A stretch of DNA of 64,000 nt from Hippasteria phrygiana. Its lineage: Eukaryota > Echinodermata > Asteroidea > Valvatida > Goniasteridae. The DNA lies in the NCBI GenBank assembly GCA_037893225.1, contig JAZGUH010000362.1, positions 411,501-475,500 of the forward strand, given 5' to 3'. Within the stretch, counting starts at the first letter, position 1; each line of letters opens with the position of its first letter. The notes under the pieces are model-generated. The model did not search any database. It saw nothing but the letters and a program-made list of their open reading frames with translations, and was not told the origin of the DNA. Positions 27,401 to 34,902 of the stretch are shown in pieces. A program made the translations under genes and the position numbers.

Positions 27401-27707
27401 TTTCGATTGCACTTCAAGATCCAAATGACGTCACAATTACGAAAAGGATACTCGGTCTGCCTTTTAGGCATTTAGCTAAAAAGGGGACTCCTCCATCCGT
27501 CCTCTTTTTTGTTTTGGAAACGGCATGACGCAATTTGTCCAAGGAAATGAATGGCTACTGGGCTAAAATATTGGTATTATAACAGGTGGGAACGAACCGG
27601 GCACTGTGGATCCAAGACTTCATGTGTCGATGCCAAAATGGTGTCACTGCGTATGGCCGTTTGGGAGAACGAGAAAGTGGGGTCAAGATTTGGTGAGTCT
27701 GAACTAG
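6381..27707 (+). CDS. SLC5-family sodium-coupled solute transporter, 3' part of gene (13 exons, 5' end outside window)
   Basis: Spliced exons: 6381-6446, 6575-6626, 7404-7471, 16406-16560, 19540-19680, 21476-21605, 22353-22441, 23196-23308, 24426-24493, 25021-25107, 25453-25679, 26736-26839, 27586-27707. They join in phase to 473 residues plus a stop. SLC5 proteins of the SLC5A5/A6/A8/A12 branch are plasma-membrane symporters that use the Na+ gradient to import monocarboxylates, vitamins or iodide. Seen here: YLEVRFNKAV at the start, the family segment VVGGIKAVLWTD (exons 3-4), the NQYMVQRYLTCKS loop, YYAGCDP, the TLSSVLNSVATV sodium-site helix, EHLIKP, and repeated hydrophobic helices. Family members have about 610-640 residues and the first visible motif normally sits near residue 120, so roughly 120 N-terminal residues are missing to the left. 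No frameshift or premature stop is present. The substrate cannot be decided from this sequence. Confidence 0.92.
6575..6626 (+). CDS. SLC5 exon
   Basis: 52 nt, entered in phase 0 and left in phase 1. Acceptor atag, donor gtatgt. It encodes ILYMGLVTYAACVAATA, continuing the helix begun in the previous exon. Confidence 0.88.
6965..7145 (+). repeat. tRNA-derived SINE copy, damaged
   Basis: Contains the family body (CTGGCTATACGGCATTATGG, CCGAACAAAGACACCGACAG) and a degenerate B box (AGGTTCAAATCTC) followed by TTTCTTTGTTCACTTTGA. The A-box half of the tRNA-like part is deleted. Located in intron 2 of the SLC5 gene. Confidence 0.7.
7404..7471 (+). CDS. SLC5 exon
   Basis: 68 nt from acceptor atatttcag to donor gtgagt. 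It encodes VTGVSYAIAVVCLILVC then TIYTVV. Reading past the donor gives an open frame to 7636, which is intron read-through: the family motif resumes exactly at the next exon (16406) as GGIKAVLWTD. Confidence 0.9.
7728..7880. repeat. Short inverted-repeat element (CTTGGTTCCAAGACGTTACTG)
   Basis: An inverted pair, CCAAGACGTTACTGT and ACAGTAACGTCTTGG, brackets ~100 bp. A relative in the opposite orientation lies around 15780-15965. Both flank the large fold-back element within the same intron. Confidence 0.5.
7945..10030. other. Intronic AT-rich DNA, nothing recognised apart from poly-G
   Basis: No exon candidates. Poly-G runs at ~9221-9240 and ~9287-9303. Short ACATGTAC-rich patches at ~8055-8125 and ~8965-8990. 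Confidence 0.4.
10040..10074. mobile_element. 35-bp terminal-only MITE relic with perfect 8-bp target duplication
   Basis: CACTGATCTCT, a 13-bp centre, then AGAGATCAGTG, flanked by exact GGTCACGC (10032-10039 and 10075-10082). The ends are identical to those of the 239-bp element at 5981-6219, so this copy consists of little more than the two termini. Confidence 0.85.
10133..10460. repeat. Left-arm subterminal 20-bp tandem array
   Basis: About 15 copies of a 20-bp unit alternating GGACCAAACAAATATATGTC and GAACCAAACTCATATATATA types. It mirrors the right-arm array at 15160-15483. Tyr/Leu/Trp-rich ORFs in this array are repeat artefacts. Confidence 0.9.
10504..11126. mobile_element. Insertion in the left arm of the fold-back element
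   Basis: Absent from the right arm, where the sequence is continuous across this point. Flanked by TATATA (10498-10503 and 11127-11132), consistent with a target duplication. The first ~180 bp have CCGGTCGCCC-type inverted motifs. The rest (~10690-11122) is a palindrome built of AAAGAGTGAAAA / TTTTCACTCTTT units with its centre near 10953. Confidence 0.75.
12184..12295 (+). CDS. Possible C2H2 zinc-finger exon inside the fold-back element
   Basis: An open frame reads VECFLCGQVYPEEDEFLDHF then VANHSVKT and stops against a good donor (gtaggt at 12296). CFLC, twelve residues, then H, four residues, H is a perfect C-x2-C-x12-H-x4-H finger. An acceptor may be the AG of GGACTAAAG near 12205; the open frame starts further left. 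No partner exons were found. It may be the only coding remnant of the element's autonomous relative. A single finger can occur by chance, so confidence is limited. Confidence 0.35.
12585..12665 (+). repeat. Degenerate tRNA-like sequence
   Basis: TAGTCTAGTGGATAG resembles an A box and TAGTTCGAATCCACCTG a B box, ending CACCC followed by a T run. The 5' acceptor strand does not pair with the 3' strand, so this is more likely a tRNA-derived SINE fragment than a gene. Confidence 0.35.
12785..13375. repeat. Dense TAGTCGTGCGAC repeat region
   Basis: Many direct and inverted copies of AGTCGTGCGAC, GTCGTACGA and CACGACTAGT, making numerous overlapping hairpins. Located in the centre of the fold-back element. 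No coding signal. Confidence 0.7.
13755..13860. repeat. 16-bp tandem array (ACGACTTGTCTCAACGGA type)
   Basis: About six imperfect units alternating TTCAATTCAACGGACGAC and TTGTCTCAACGGAAGAC. Small local minisatellite in the centre of the fold-back element. Confidence 0.7.
15160..15483. repeat. Right-arm subterminal 20-bp tandem array
   Basis: Reverse-complement counterpart of 10133-10460: about 16 units of TATATTTGTTTGGTCCGACA and TATGAGTTTGGTTCTATATA types. Unit order differs between arms, indicating independent expansion after insertion. Confidence 0.9.
16406..16560 (+). CDS. SLC5 exon
   Basis: 155 nt. It encodes GGIKAVLWTDTLQMLIIIV and an acidic loop with EMGGIENVWRIAEEGG. Phase 0 in, phase 2 out (donor gtgagg). 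The preceding intron of 8.9 kb contains the large fold-back element. Confidence 0.93.
16588..16762. repeat. MITE-like inverted repeat (GGCGCCACCA...)
   Basis: GGGCGCCACCAAGAGTTTAT and AACGGAGAGG are mirrored by CCTCTCCGTTACAAACTC and ATGGTGGCGCACT. The centre has three GTGTCGACC repeats. Begins 28 bp after the SLC5 exon ending at 16560. Confidence 0.7.
17428..18705. repeat. AACGTT-rich element in SLC5 intron 4
   Basis: Dozens of AAACGTT / AACGTTTT / GACGTTTT motifs in two blocks (17440-17600 and 18205-18700). The outer ends CCCAGCAAACC and GTGTCCTGGG are roughly inverted. The middle (17700-17880) holds a different short palindromic repeat (GGGCCCAATATGGGC, CCCATCAAAGGCCC). Likely a MITE with a nested insertion. 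Confidence 0.55.
18945..19206 (-). repeat. Reverse copy of the CAACGAT-palindrome repeat plus a short TAGTCTGG element
   Basis: 18945-19122 is the minus-strand copy of the family at 2090-2335. Directly abutting it, 19124-19206 has ends TAGTCTAGTTCCC and GGGAACCAGACTA, an internally deleted relative of the element at 1121-1541. Confidence 0.65.
19540..19680 (+). CDS. SLC5 exon
   Basis: 141 nt, acceptor ttttttccccag, donor gtaagt. It encodes VSPDPTEYYTIWGLLIGQF and NQYMVQRYLTCKS, the strongly conserved NQxxVQRYxxCK loop of SLC5A8/A12-like proteins. Confidence 0.94.
19885..21385. repeat. GATCGTGGGTTATTGGTTCGTGG minisatellite split by a THAP element
   Basis: Degenerate tandem units of TTCGTGGTCATGGGTTATTGG fill 19885-20152 and 21103-21385. 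The THAP-bearing transposon at 20157-21098 sits between the two halves, so the array predates that insertion. Confidence 0.75.
20157..21098 (-). mobile_element. Kolobok-like THAP-bearing element, copy 1
   Basis: Flanked by TTAA (20153-20156 and 21099-21102). Ends AGGAAACATG and CATGTTTCCT are inverted repeats. The minus-strand THAP reading frame starts at 20801 with MPTRCVVAGCSKTTKAGVSL but lacks the block between the zinc-ligand pairs (AKVKVTRALCSDHF), so the domain is damaged by deletion. Same orientation as the other two copies. Located in intron 5 of the SLC5 gene. Confidence 0.85.
21476..21605 (+). CDS. SLC5 exon
   Basis: 130 nt, acceptor ctcaacag, donor gtgaat. It encodes ALVGFMVGSTVFTFLCVLGG and YYAGCDPQARGLL, matching the helix plus CDP loop of the family. 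Confidence 0.92.
21665..21840. repeat. Dispersed repeat (GTGCACATGCGCAGTTGAAAT)
   Basis: Contains ACGTGCGCGTTGTGCGAGCAG, GGTCACGCGGGTCATTC and GTGCACATGCGCAGTTGAA. The same order is present in reverse at ~56330-56505, and in a copy split by another insertion at 30425-30770. Confidence 0.65.
22353..22441 (+). CDS. SLC5 exon
   Basis: 89 nt, acceptor gtttccttgcag, donor gtagaa. It encodes ILPYFIIEIFQGAPGVAGI then a helix ending GIFGAAL. The serine after it is split across the intron. Confidence 0.92.
23196..23308 (+). CDS. SLC5 exon
   Basis: 113 nt, acceptor ttgttttcag, donor gtaagt. It encodes TLSSVLNSVATVLGEHLIKP followed by a charged loop. The paired serines correspond to the sodium-site helix of the LeuT fold. 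Confidence 0.93.
23395..23530. repeat. Second tRNA-like SINE family, fragment
   Basis: GGTCGTGGGTTCGAATCCCG is a good B box, followed by CCCGAGTAAAGCCTGTGATT, a T run, and CACAGGCTCTCGGAAAGCGC. The fuller version is at 42935-43140. Confidence 0.65.
24094..24290. mobile_element. 197-bp MITE, CAG(C/T)GGCGTAACTA ends
   Basis: CAGCGGCGTAACTA and TAGTTACGCCACTG form inverted ends. The interior is GGGGGCACC repeats and poly-C. This end sequence is common among animal MITEs. It lies in an SLC5 intron; I could not confirm a clean target duplication. Confidence 0.7.
24426..24493 (+). CDS. SLC5 exon
   Basis: 68 nt, acceptor gtatttttcag, donor gtaagt. It encodes ATLFALITFGMAFLMPLMGS and VTP, a transmembrane helix. 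Confidence 0.88.
25021..25107 (+). CDS. SLC5 exon
   Basis: 87 nt, phase 0 on both sides, acceptor cttgcttgcag, donor gtaggc. It encodes FAIGGASNGPVLALYLLGAL and YPRCGAK, matching the glycine-rich GGP/GLF helix of the family. Confidence 0.9.
25453..25679 (+). CDS. SLC5 exon
   Basis: 227 nt, acceptor taacctttag, donor gtttgt. It encodes AAFAAYVFGAAAGIWLGVG then a Thr/Asp-rich extracellular loop with a glycosylation-type sequon (NMT). The donor is weak, but the phase joins correctly to the next exon. Confidence 0.88.
26040..26330 (-). repeat. tRNA-derived SINE, reverse orientation
   Basis: Reverse complement of the tRNA-like head with D-arm region and B box (GGATTCGAACCTGCGACC seen on the plus strand), then CTCCCAAATCTTTGTTC and the body AGCCAGGGATCACGCCCAA. 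Located between the last two SLC5 introns' exons. Confidence 0.8.
26736..26839 (+). CDS. SLC5 exon
   Basis: 104 nt, acceptor tttattagcag, donor gtgagt. It encodes GPLFGPLYSVSRVWYPTLTC and a helix LLSVLVGVVATLIF, matching the last conserved helix of SLC5A8-like proteins. Confidence 0.9.
27586..27707 (+). CDS. SLC5 terminal exon with stop
   Basis: 122 nt, acceptor attataacag. It completes the split glycine and encodes NEPGTVDPRLHVSMPKWCHC and a basic/aromatic tail ending DLVSLN, stop at 27705-27707. The VDPRL element resembles the family's cytoplasmic tail. A cryptic donor (gtgagt at 27692) lies inside this exon, so an alternative tail is possible. Confidence 0.8.
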
Positions 27708-27709
27708 AT

Positions 27710-27974
27710 GGGAAAAACATGTTGATACATGTACAGTCGAACACCTTTATAACAAGGTCCTTTGGACTTTACAATTTACCTTGTTATAACAGGTACCTTG
27801 TATTATCAGTAATGGAAAACAAAGAAAAACCAAGACTCGGGACCTATTTTTTCCCTTGTTATAAGCAGGATGTTGTTTTAACAGTGCTCTTATTATCAGG
27901 GTTCGACTGTATACAGGACATGTGCATGTCATCCTTCTTGTCTATTATATTCGTTGAAGATACTTCAAACGTTA

Positions 27975-28015
<41 letters not shown>

Positions 28016-28690
28016 GAGCATTTATTAGGCGCTATACAAAGAACAGAGCGCCTTACAGAGACATCTATTCAAAGAAAATTGAAACAAATATGACACAACA
28101 AGAACCAGACTGGGAAGACAAACATTATCATTGATCGGGAAAAAGGTATGTCTTAAGAAGACGTTTGAAAACAGTCACCGACTCCGCCTCTCTCAAGTAG
28201 ACCGGAAGCTCATTCCACAGGCGGGGGGAAGCCACAGAAAAGGAGTTATCTCCGCCCTTTCTTCTAGTCTTGTCTCCGGGGAGTGTCGACGTACCGGTAC
28301 GTCATACACTGTAAACCACTTGCATTCAGTCAGATTCTTATAGAACAAAGGCAAATTATACATTGATAGCAATACTGCCTCACGTACGGTGTATTCCACG
28401 ATGTGGATCGCTCGTGGAACAGTAAATAAGCGGTCCACCTATAGTTGACTATACATCGCGAGACAGTGGATAAGCGGTCCACATAGTTGACTATACACCG
28501 CGAGACAGTAGATATGCGGTCTACATAGTTGACTATACATCGCGAGACAGTGGATAAATATTCCTATCATTGCTGTTTACCACTATACGATAAATAACTT
28601 ATTCCATTTTAAATTGTACGTTAAAAAATGATGATCAACAAAAGACAAACAGTTACTTTCCCCGAATGTACAAAGCCGAGATTCGTATAC
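27710..28690. repeat. Non-coding stretch downstream of the SLC5 stop: AAT microsatellite and 42-bp tandem repeat
   Basis: (AAT)n at ~27975-28012 is followed by GAGCATTTATTAGGCGCTAT, a dispersed-repeat tail. Bases ~28425-28555 hold about three copies of a 42-bp unit (GACAGTGGATAAGCGGTCCA then CATAGTTGACTATACACCGC). 27735-27920 has TTGTTATAACAGG-type inverted motifs. No exon. Confidence 0.7.
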
Positions 28691-28700
28691 GTTATTTTAA

Positions 28701-29646
28701 AGGAACCATGCTCCTCAAATTGACCGGATCACATCTTATTTCATAAATAAATTCATTTATATGTATTAAATGTAAATTAAAAGCCAAACTGGTTTAAGCG
28801 AAGTTTTAGTGTGATTATTTGCCGCTCAAAAATTGACCCCCCCTTTTTGAAATTTGTTGAGACTCAAATTGAGGGCGCTGTTCGTGACGTAGACCGAGGC
28901 ACCGAAATTCATGGATCGACTCGACAGTCTGGACCCGGCCCGTATACACACATTAGGTCTACACGTGCAATTTCGTAAGTTGCAACAACAACTGACATCG
29001 AACTTACCCTGATTTTCTCCCTTTTAGCGAAGGCTCCTCGGGGAATGGGCCGTTTAACTGCTTTCGCCTTTATCTTACTCACATCTGGGAACTTTGTTGG
29101 GATGGCAGTGGCCTTGAGCATATTTTTAATGGTCATCCCAAAGGATTTGAAAATACCAGTATCGAAACACGACGGCTCAAAGTGGTCGCTACATAACGCT
29201 GAAAAGCTGCTGGGCCGGACCTCTTTGCTCTTGTCACCTTCACTTTCGCCGTCCGAATTCTCCGATATTTCGCTTCAGTTGGAAATACATGAAGGCTTAC
29301 TCCACCCGTCGTTGTTTTGCTGCACCCAGAAGCCACACACCTTGTCGGCATGGCCGAAAAACCACTATATTTTGCTTAGATTTTGGACGAAGAATTTTTG
29401 CCGTACAATGTACACACAATGCATACCCGTGATGAATAGGTAATGTGCCTCGATCTACGTCACACACTTATGTTAATGAGGGTCCCACTCAGGGGGCGGA
29501 GTAGCTTGGACAAACATTTTCAAAAATTGTTTTCTCATATTTAATCTGGGAAATAATTGTATCTGGACACAAAATATCATTGTCAAGATAATACTTTATT
29601 GTTTTAAGCAGGAATAATGCATTATAAATCCTATATCATGTTTCCT
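28701..29646 (-). mobile_element. Kolobok-like THAP-bearing element, copy 2
   Basis: Flanked by TTAA (28697-28700 and 29647-29650), ends AGGAACCATG and CATGTTTCCT. The minus-strand THAP frame starts at 29351 (MPTRCVASGCSKTTTGGVSL) and shifts after TAKVKVT relative to copy 3, losing the CSDHF half in frame. A strong donor (gtaagt) lies near 28978 at the end of the THAP exon. Intergenic, between the SLC5 and MS4A-like genes. Confidence 0.85.
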
Positions 29647-29654
29647 TTAAGGAT

Positions 29655-31050
29655 ATGAATGTCGGAGTGTGGTGTCTTAATTTCACAATAAATCGATTCA
29701 GGAGTCTCTACAGTGAAAACAAAATTCCGACTCCGTTCGTAAGAGATACATAAAATATAGGGTCAACTTCATACAGCTACTTCAGCACAAATATTTTGCC
29801 AAGCGCAAAAAACCTTGCTTAATAAAATCAGGTAAGACTCCATGTGATTTCCATGTATATTGCTTGTGGCTGGTATAGCCGTCGTTTGCACAGCATAACA
29901 ATACATAGAGTTTTAGCCGGTAACCGGATTTTAATAAGCAAGGTTTTTTGTGCTTAAGCAAATTGTTGTGCTTAGCTCTATGAAATAGGTCCCCGGTATT
30001 TAATTGCACTCAAGATAATAAAAAAAAAACATGAAATGTGCCAATTTGAATCATGTCAAATGCGTCAAGTATATCCTCTGTCTTTGTGCATGGAATCGAA
30101 CAAAATATTCTTTGGCGTATATAGTTATTGGAAAGGCAAAATAAGGCAAGGACAATAAAAGTTGGTCAATTTATGAAAATGTTCATCCACAGAAAGAGAT
30201 TGCGCTGCCCATGATGGATGTACCAATGACGACACGCCAAGGTCCAGGGCAACCTGCCTGATGAGCGTGCCGAGTCCAACCAACTCAAAATAGCGGACTG
30301 ACGGCTTCTTCAAACTCGCTTATAAGCTGCTGAATAATCCAGTATTCGGAAAGATTTGTTTTAAAGGGACACATTGCCTTCAAATGTCATGAAATTTTGC
30401 TGTTTAGAAATGTTCCTTATCTTTTATAAGAGTTGTTACGCGAACACCTATTCTGATTGAATTTAAAACACGTGCGCGTTTTTGGACCCTACCTTGCGCG
30501 TTCATCATACGCGCGCCCTTGTTATCCCGAATGACCTGGGGCCAATTTCATAAAGCTGTTGAGCACAAAAATTTGCTTAGCATGAAAATGCTTCCTTGAT
30601 AAAAACTTGATTACCAACCAGATTTCCATGTGTGGAATATTGCTTTTGACTGGTATTCAGCTGTTGTTTGCTTAGCATGAAAATCACTTGGACTTTTGGC
30701 TGGTAACCTTGTTTTTACTAAGCAAGACATTGTGCACATGCGCAGTTGAAATTACGAACTGGCTGATTACTTGGAGCTGCTCAGCACAAAAATAATTTAC
30801 TTAGCGTGAAAAACCTTCCTTGGTTAACACAGAATTACCGACCAAATTCAGCTGTCACTTGCTTAGCATGAAAATCAAATGGAGTTTGGGCTGTGTGCTG
30901 GTTTTACAAAGCAAGACTTGTTTGTGGAAGTCAATCCACCTTTCCTTGACATGAAGCAAGCCTACGTATTGACCTTCCGCACCGTATGCGGCGCTTTCTC
31001 ATCAAGGTGGGGAGACGGGGGGAAAAGCACACAACCAACAACAATTGTTA
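29655..31050. repeat. Intergenic stretch with CATAAAGCTG...GCTTAGCATGAAAA repeats
   Basis: ~30537-30727 (CATAAAGCTGTTGAGCACAA to TACTAAGCAAGAC) interrupts the repeat shared with 21665-21840. Further pieces of this TTGCTTAGCATGAAAAT family lie at 30775-30915 and, in reverse, at 29770-29990. No exon was recognised. Confidence 0.6.
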
Positions 31051-31054
31051 AGCG

Positions 31055-31285
31055 TTTTGTATATCGGTGTCTCTCGTGTATCCTGGGAAATTAAAAAAAA
31101 AATGTGTGCTGATCTTTGCGTATTTTGGTCCATTCTGGTGCATGTAAAAGCCAATTACCCTTAAAATGTATATGACAGTGGATAAATTATTGGGGCTGGG
31201 GGGACACTGCCATAGCCGTCCCTTCCCCCCAGAAAAATTGGGCGACATGCCCCCCCCCCCCCCCCCCCCCGGATCGCCGCCCATG
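31055..31285 (-). repeat. Reverse copy of the 425-640 repeat
   Basis: Shares (reverse-complemented) GGCGGCGATCC, poly-C, GGGACGGCTATGGCAGTG and the GTGTCTC/CCAGGA segment with 425-640. Confidence 0.65.
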
Positions 31286-31289
31286 CTAG

Positions 31290-33480
31290 CTGGTGACTGA
31301 GAACATTCACATTCAATAAACGATACCGGTAATAAGTCTGCCATCAATAAAGTAGGTAGGTGTGGGTATTCCTATAGTCTAAATTTAAACTTGAATAATG
31401 ATAAGTAATAATGAATAGGCCTACTTCTGACAATTCCATTGATTCACTGTTTATGGGCTACTGTTTGTAACTTTCTCATATTAACCTTTAATCGTTTAAA
31501 TATAAAGTTATAGGACTACGTATGCAAAGGGAATATTTTTTTTATTGTAATTAATTGCTTGCTTGTTTCTGGGGCCACGGGCGTCGCTCGAGGGCGCGTT
31601 GTGGTGTGACGCTCCCATTAGTTGGTTTTGTCGGTAAATTCCTGTCGCTGTCACAAAATCTCGTCTCGCTCGGCAAAGTGCACATTGTCTAATGGTACGT
31701 CAGTATTCGCACATTTAAATGGCGCCCTCAACGTCATGACACCCCCATTTAATATTTTTCGGGGCAAAATTATGATGACAGATCTCCCCTGTATTTCTTG
31801 CTCTCACACCCATCGGAAATTGTGTTGACGCCCCCGCCCCCTTCAAAAATAGCGTCGCCCCTGCCTAGGGCATATATTATGTAGTTTTTCCTGTGTTAAA
31901 TTAAGTTTTCAAAATATTTTTGCTGTACTTTTCTTCTACTCTTCTCACGAATGTTTGCAAAATAAACCCATGGTGTGCAGAACAAAAAGTCCTATGCAAT
32001 GGCTGTTCTTTTTTTCTAATGTAGGCCTACATTATATCCAAAATAAGTATCACACGAATAGTGCTTTTTAATACCATTAGGCCCAGAAAAATACGAGATA
32101 GTCGGTCTCTGGTCAGTCCAAAGTTCCGGAATTGATGCGGCGATGCGGTTTTTTCCCTTTTTTTAAAAGCTTGGATTGTACAGACAAGGTGGGTACCAGT
32201 TTGCGTTTTGTGTCCTCATATGCCTTGATGTCCTCCTCCATCATTTGCCTTAAGTTGGTGCCTTCCCCATTCATTGGTTCCCTCATTTGCCTAGATGCTC
32301 TCCCCATGCCTTGGTGTCCTCCATGTGCCTTGGTGCCCTCCACATTCTGCTTGGTGCCCCTCATTTGCCTGCGTAGTCTCCTCGTTTGCCTAGGTACCCA
32401 TAAATGCTTTCTTTCACATTTTCCATACAGCCAAGGCAACTTTTATGACTTGGACTTTGCCTCCAAAATGTTTTAAAAACAAGCCCTGCTACACATTCAG
32501 AACAACAGAACCTGTTGTTTTTTTTAATTTTTTTTAACGGACATAAACATTAAAAAGAATATGCTATTAAAGCGATTGCTGATAACTCAAACCGTAAAAC
32601 TGCTTTCAGAATTAACAAAGATTACAATAAAAAGATGAACACACAAAACATGTATGTCTGACTGACTTCTCGCACCGACTAGAATCTAAACAAGTTTAAC
32701 AAATTATAAAAGTTAGGAGGGCCCGACGTTTCGTCCTGGCAAAAATTGTCTCCGCAAAGGCAAACAATTTACACAAAACAGGGAATTTGTTCAGAGGAAA
32801 GACACAGTTCGAGAAGAGGACAAAAGGAGAAAAAAAAGGACGGGGAAGATAGGAGAGGAAACAAAGAAAGTGACGGACACCGCCCCCCCCCCCCACTCCC
32901 CCCTCCCCCCCCCCCCACTCCCCCCTCCCCCCCCCCCCCCCCCCCCACTCCCTCCTCCCACTCCCCCCTCCCACTCCTTCCCGCATCAACTCTCTAATGA
33001 TACAAAATAATTATTTGCTCCAAAAACGGCTAGATCAAGAGAAATCGAAGGTGGGCGGGGTCAAAATACGCAGTACGCATCGATCGCCAACATAAAAGTA
33101 CAAGTGCGACCTCTTGTGGCGCAATTGTTTATTTATAGCGATTGGGCTGTACCCGGGCGTCTGCAACCTGTTATGTGAAACGTTTTAGAACAGTCACCAG
33201 ACTTGGCTGGTGAAGCTGTCGGGGAGACGCAGATTTTAATATCTTTCATGTCTTTAAAACTCGTCCTTTTTTAACTGAAGATGTACGTAGAGGTGAACTG
33301 CAGAGAGCACACGTAAACATTCGGCAACATTCGAACCGGTATTTGGAAATGTAGGAAGCTGAAGGTCAGCATAGTCATCATAACATTAATGTTTTCTCGT
33401 GTTAGTCGTCAGGTCGTAGTCAACGTCAAGTCATCAGTGCTTCATTAAAAAAAAAAATCACTTTTTCAAATAATTAGGCC
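31290..33480. other. Intergenic stretch with poly-C/pyrimidine tract, no gene seen
   Basis: Holds a ~100-bp C-rich tract (32882-32985, CCCCCCACTCC units) next to a purine-rich segment (32815-32870), and a CCTTGGTG(C/T)CCTCC-rich patch at 32225-32360. ORFs over these tracts are compositional. Confidence 0.5.
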
Positions 33481-33484
33481 ATAG

Positions 33485-33640
33485 ACCTTATTGCAAATAC
33501 CGCCTGGATGAGATGTCACAATGGTTTTACTAAACGTGGGAAAGAAACGCGCACCAAAATCGCTCCCATTTCCGTCCCACAATCCCTTGTGACCATTGTG
33601 ACGTCTCGACCAGGCGGTATTTGCGATATGGTGATGAGAA
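33485..33640. mobile_element. Short MITE, TTGCAAATACCGCCTGG ends
   Basis: TTGCAAATACCGCCTGGAT at the left is mirrored by CCAGGCGGTATTTGCGATA at the right. GTCACAATGG / CCATTGTGAC and TGGGAAAG / CCGTCCCACAA give further inner pairing. Non-autonomous. Confidence 0.7.
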
Positions 33641-33911
33641 TGAAAGTATGAGTTTACCGGCCAGGCGTCCACCGCCTGCATGCCGTCATTATTTTAAAAT
33701 ATTTCATTATTTCAAAATATTTCATTTCCTAAATATTTCATTATTTCCAATTAAAATCATACAAATTATCCCAACTGTCCATCCAAATGTCAAAACATGC
33801 TTTTGCAATCGAAAAACGCTTTATTTGCATCCTTCAATTTGGTTGTGGTGATTTTTCTGACCGGCAACTTCACAAAATCCTGCGCAACCAACCTGTAACC
33901 ATATCCATGCC

Positions 33912-34812
33912 TACCCCTAGAACTATGGGGAGTATGAGGTTCCCGACAGGAACCCCATAGAAAGACGCCGATTTTGTCCATAGGCTAGTAGTAGTACAGC
34001 AAGAATAAGAAAGTAATTCCCATGCAATCACGTTTGACATGTGCACACGAAAACCACTGCACGGTTTTCCCCCAAAATCAAACTGTGCCTCATTTACATC
34101 CTCACCTTGTGTGCGCCAAGCCAAATATCGCCTGAAGCGGTTCCAATTTTCGAAAAAAGGTTTAAAAAAATCTCCAATACGTACTGACAGCAAATGACAC
34201 GACATGCATGATGCGACTGTTGCCGGCCGGCCGGGTCATGTGCGCGGGTCGGACCAGACAAGCTCATGATTATTCATGTAAAAAAACTGAAGTACGGTGC
34301 GCACGGCATGCACTGCTGTCGTGTCCGTTACCGACCGCATTGCGCGCATCGATCACTACGTACACGTACACGTACACGTACATGTTTCCAGTACATGCAC
34401 TAGTGATCGATGCGGACGGTAACGGACACGACGGCAGTGCATGCCGTACTTCAGTTTTTTGACATGAATAATCATGAGCTTGTCTGGTCCGACCCGCGCA
34501 CATGACCCGGCCGGCCGGCAACAGTCGCATTATGCATGTCGTGTCATTTGCTGTCAGTACGTATCAGAGATTTTTTTCTCACCTTTTTTCGAAAATTGGA
34601 ACCGCTTCAGGCGATATTTGGCTTGGCGCACACAAGGTGAGGATGTAAATGAGGCACAGTTTGATTTTGGGGGAAAACCGTGCAGTGGTTTTCGTGCGCA
34701 CATGTCAAACGTGATTGCATGGGAATGACTTTCTTATTCTTGCTGTACTAGCCTATGGAAAAAATCGGCGTCTTTCTATGGGGTTCCTGTCGGGAACCCA
34801 TAGTTCTTGGTA
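33912..34812. mobile_element. 901-bp near-perfect palindrome (fold-back element)
   Basis: Ends TACCCCTAGAACTATGGGG and CCCATAGTTCTTGGTA. The two ~430-bp arms match almost throughout. For example, CCGGCCGGCCGGGTCATGTG at 34223 is mirrored at 34510, and the two strands give nearly the same translation (MRLLPAGRVMCAGRTRQ). The loop at ~34360-34400 is a CGTACA repeat. There is no transposase. A 57-bp end-only relic with a 9-bp target duplication is at 61932-61988, suggesting a Mutator-like family. Confidence 0.85.
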
Positions 34813-34902
34813 GATTTTATGATGGCCAGATATGGAACTCTTTCCGGTTTTACTTTAATACCACCCACCAAAATCAGTCAGGAACAGCAAAATAACCATC
34901 TA

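Noticed and set aside
27551..28093. A 180-codon ORF with an asparagine run
   Set aside because: It overlaps the SLC5 last exon in the wrong frame and crosses an (AAT)n microsatellite.
32696..32997. Gly-rich and Pro-rich ORFs
   Set aside because: They are products of the poly-C tract at 32882-32985.
34208..34530. Mirror-image ORFs on both strands (MRLLPAGRVMCAGRTRQ)
   Set aside because: The identity of the two translations is explained by the palindrome; no homology was recognised.
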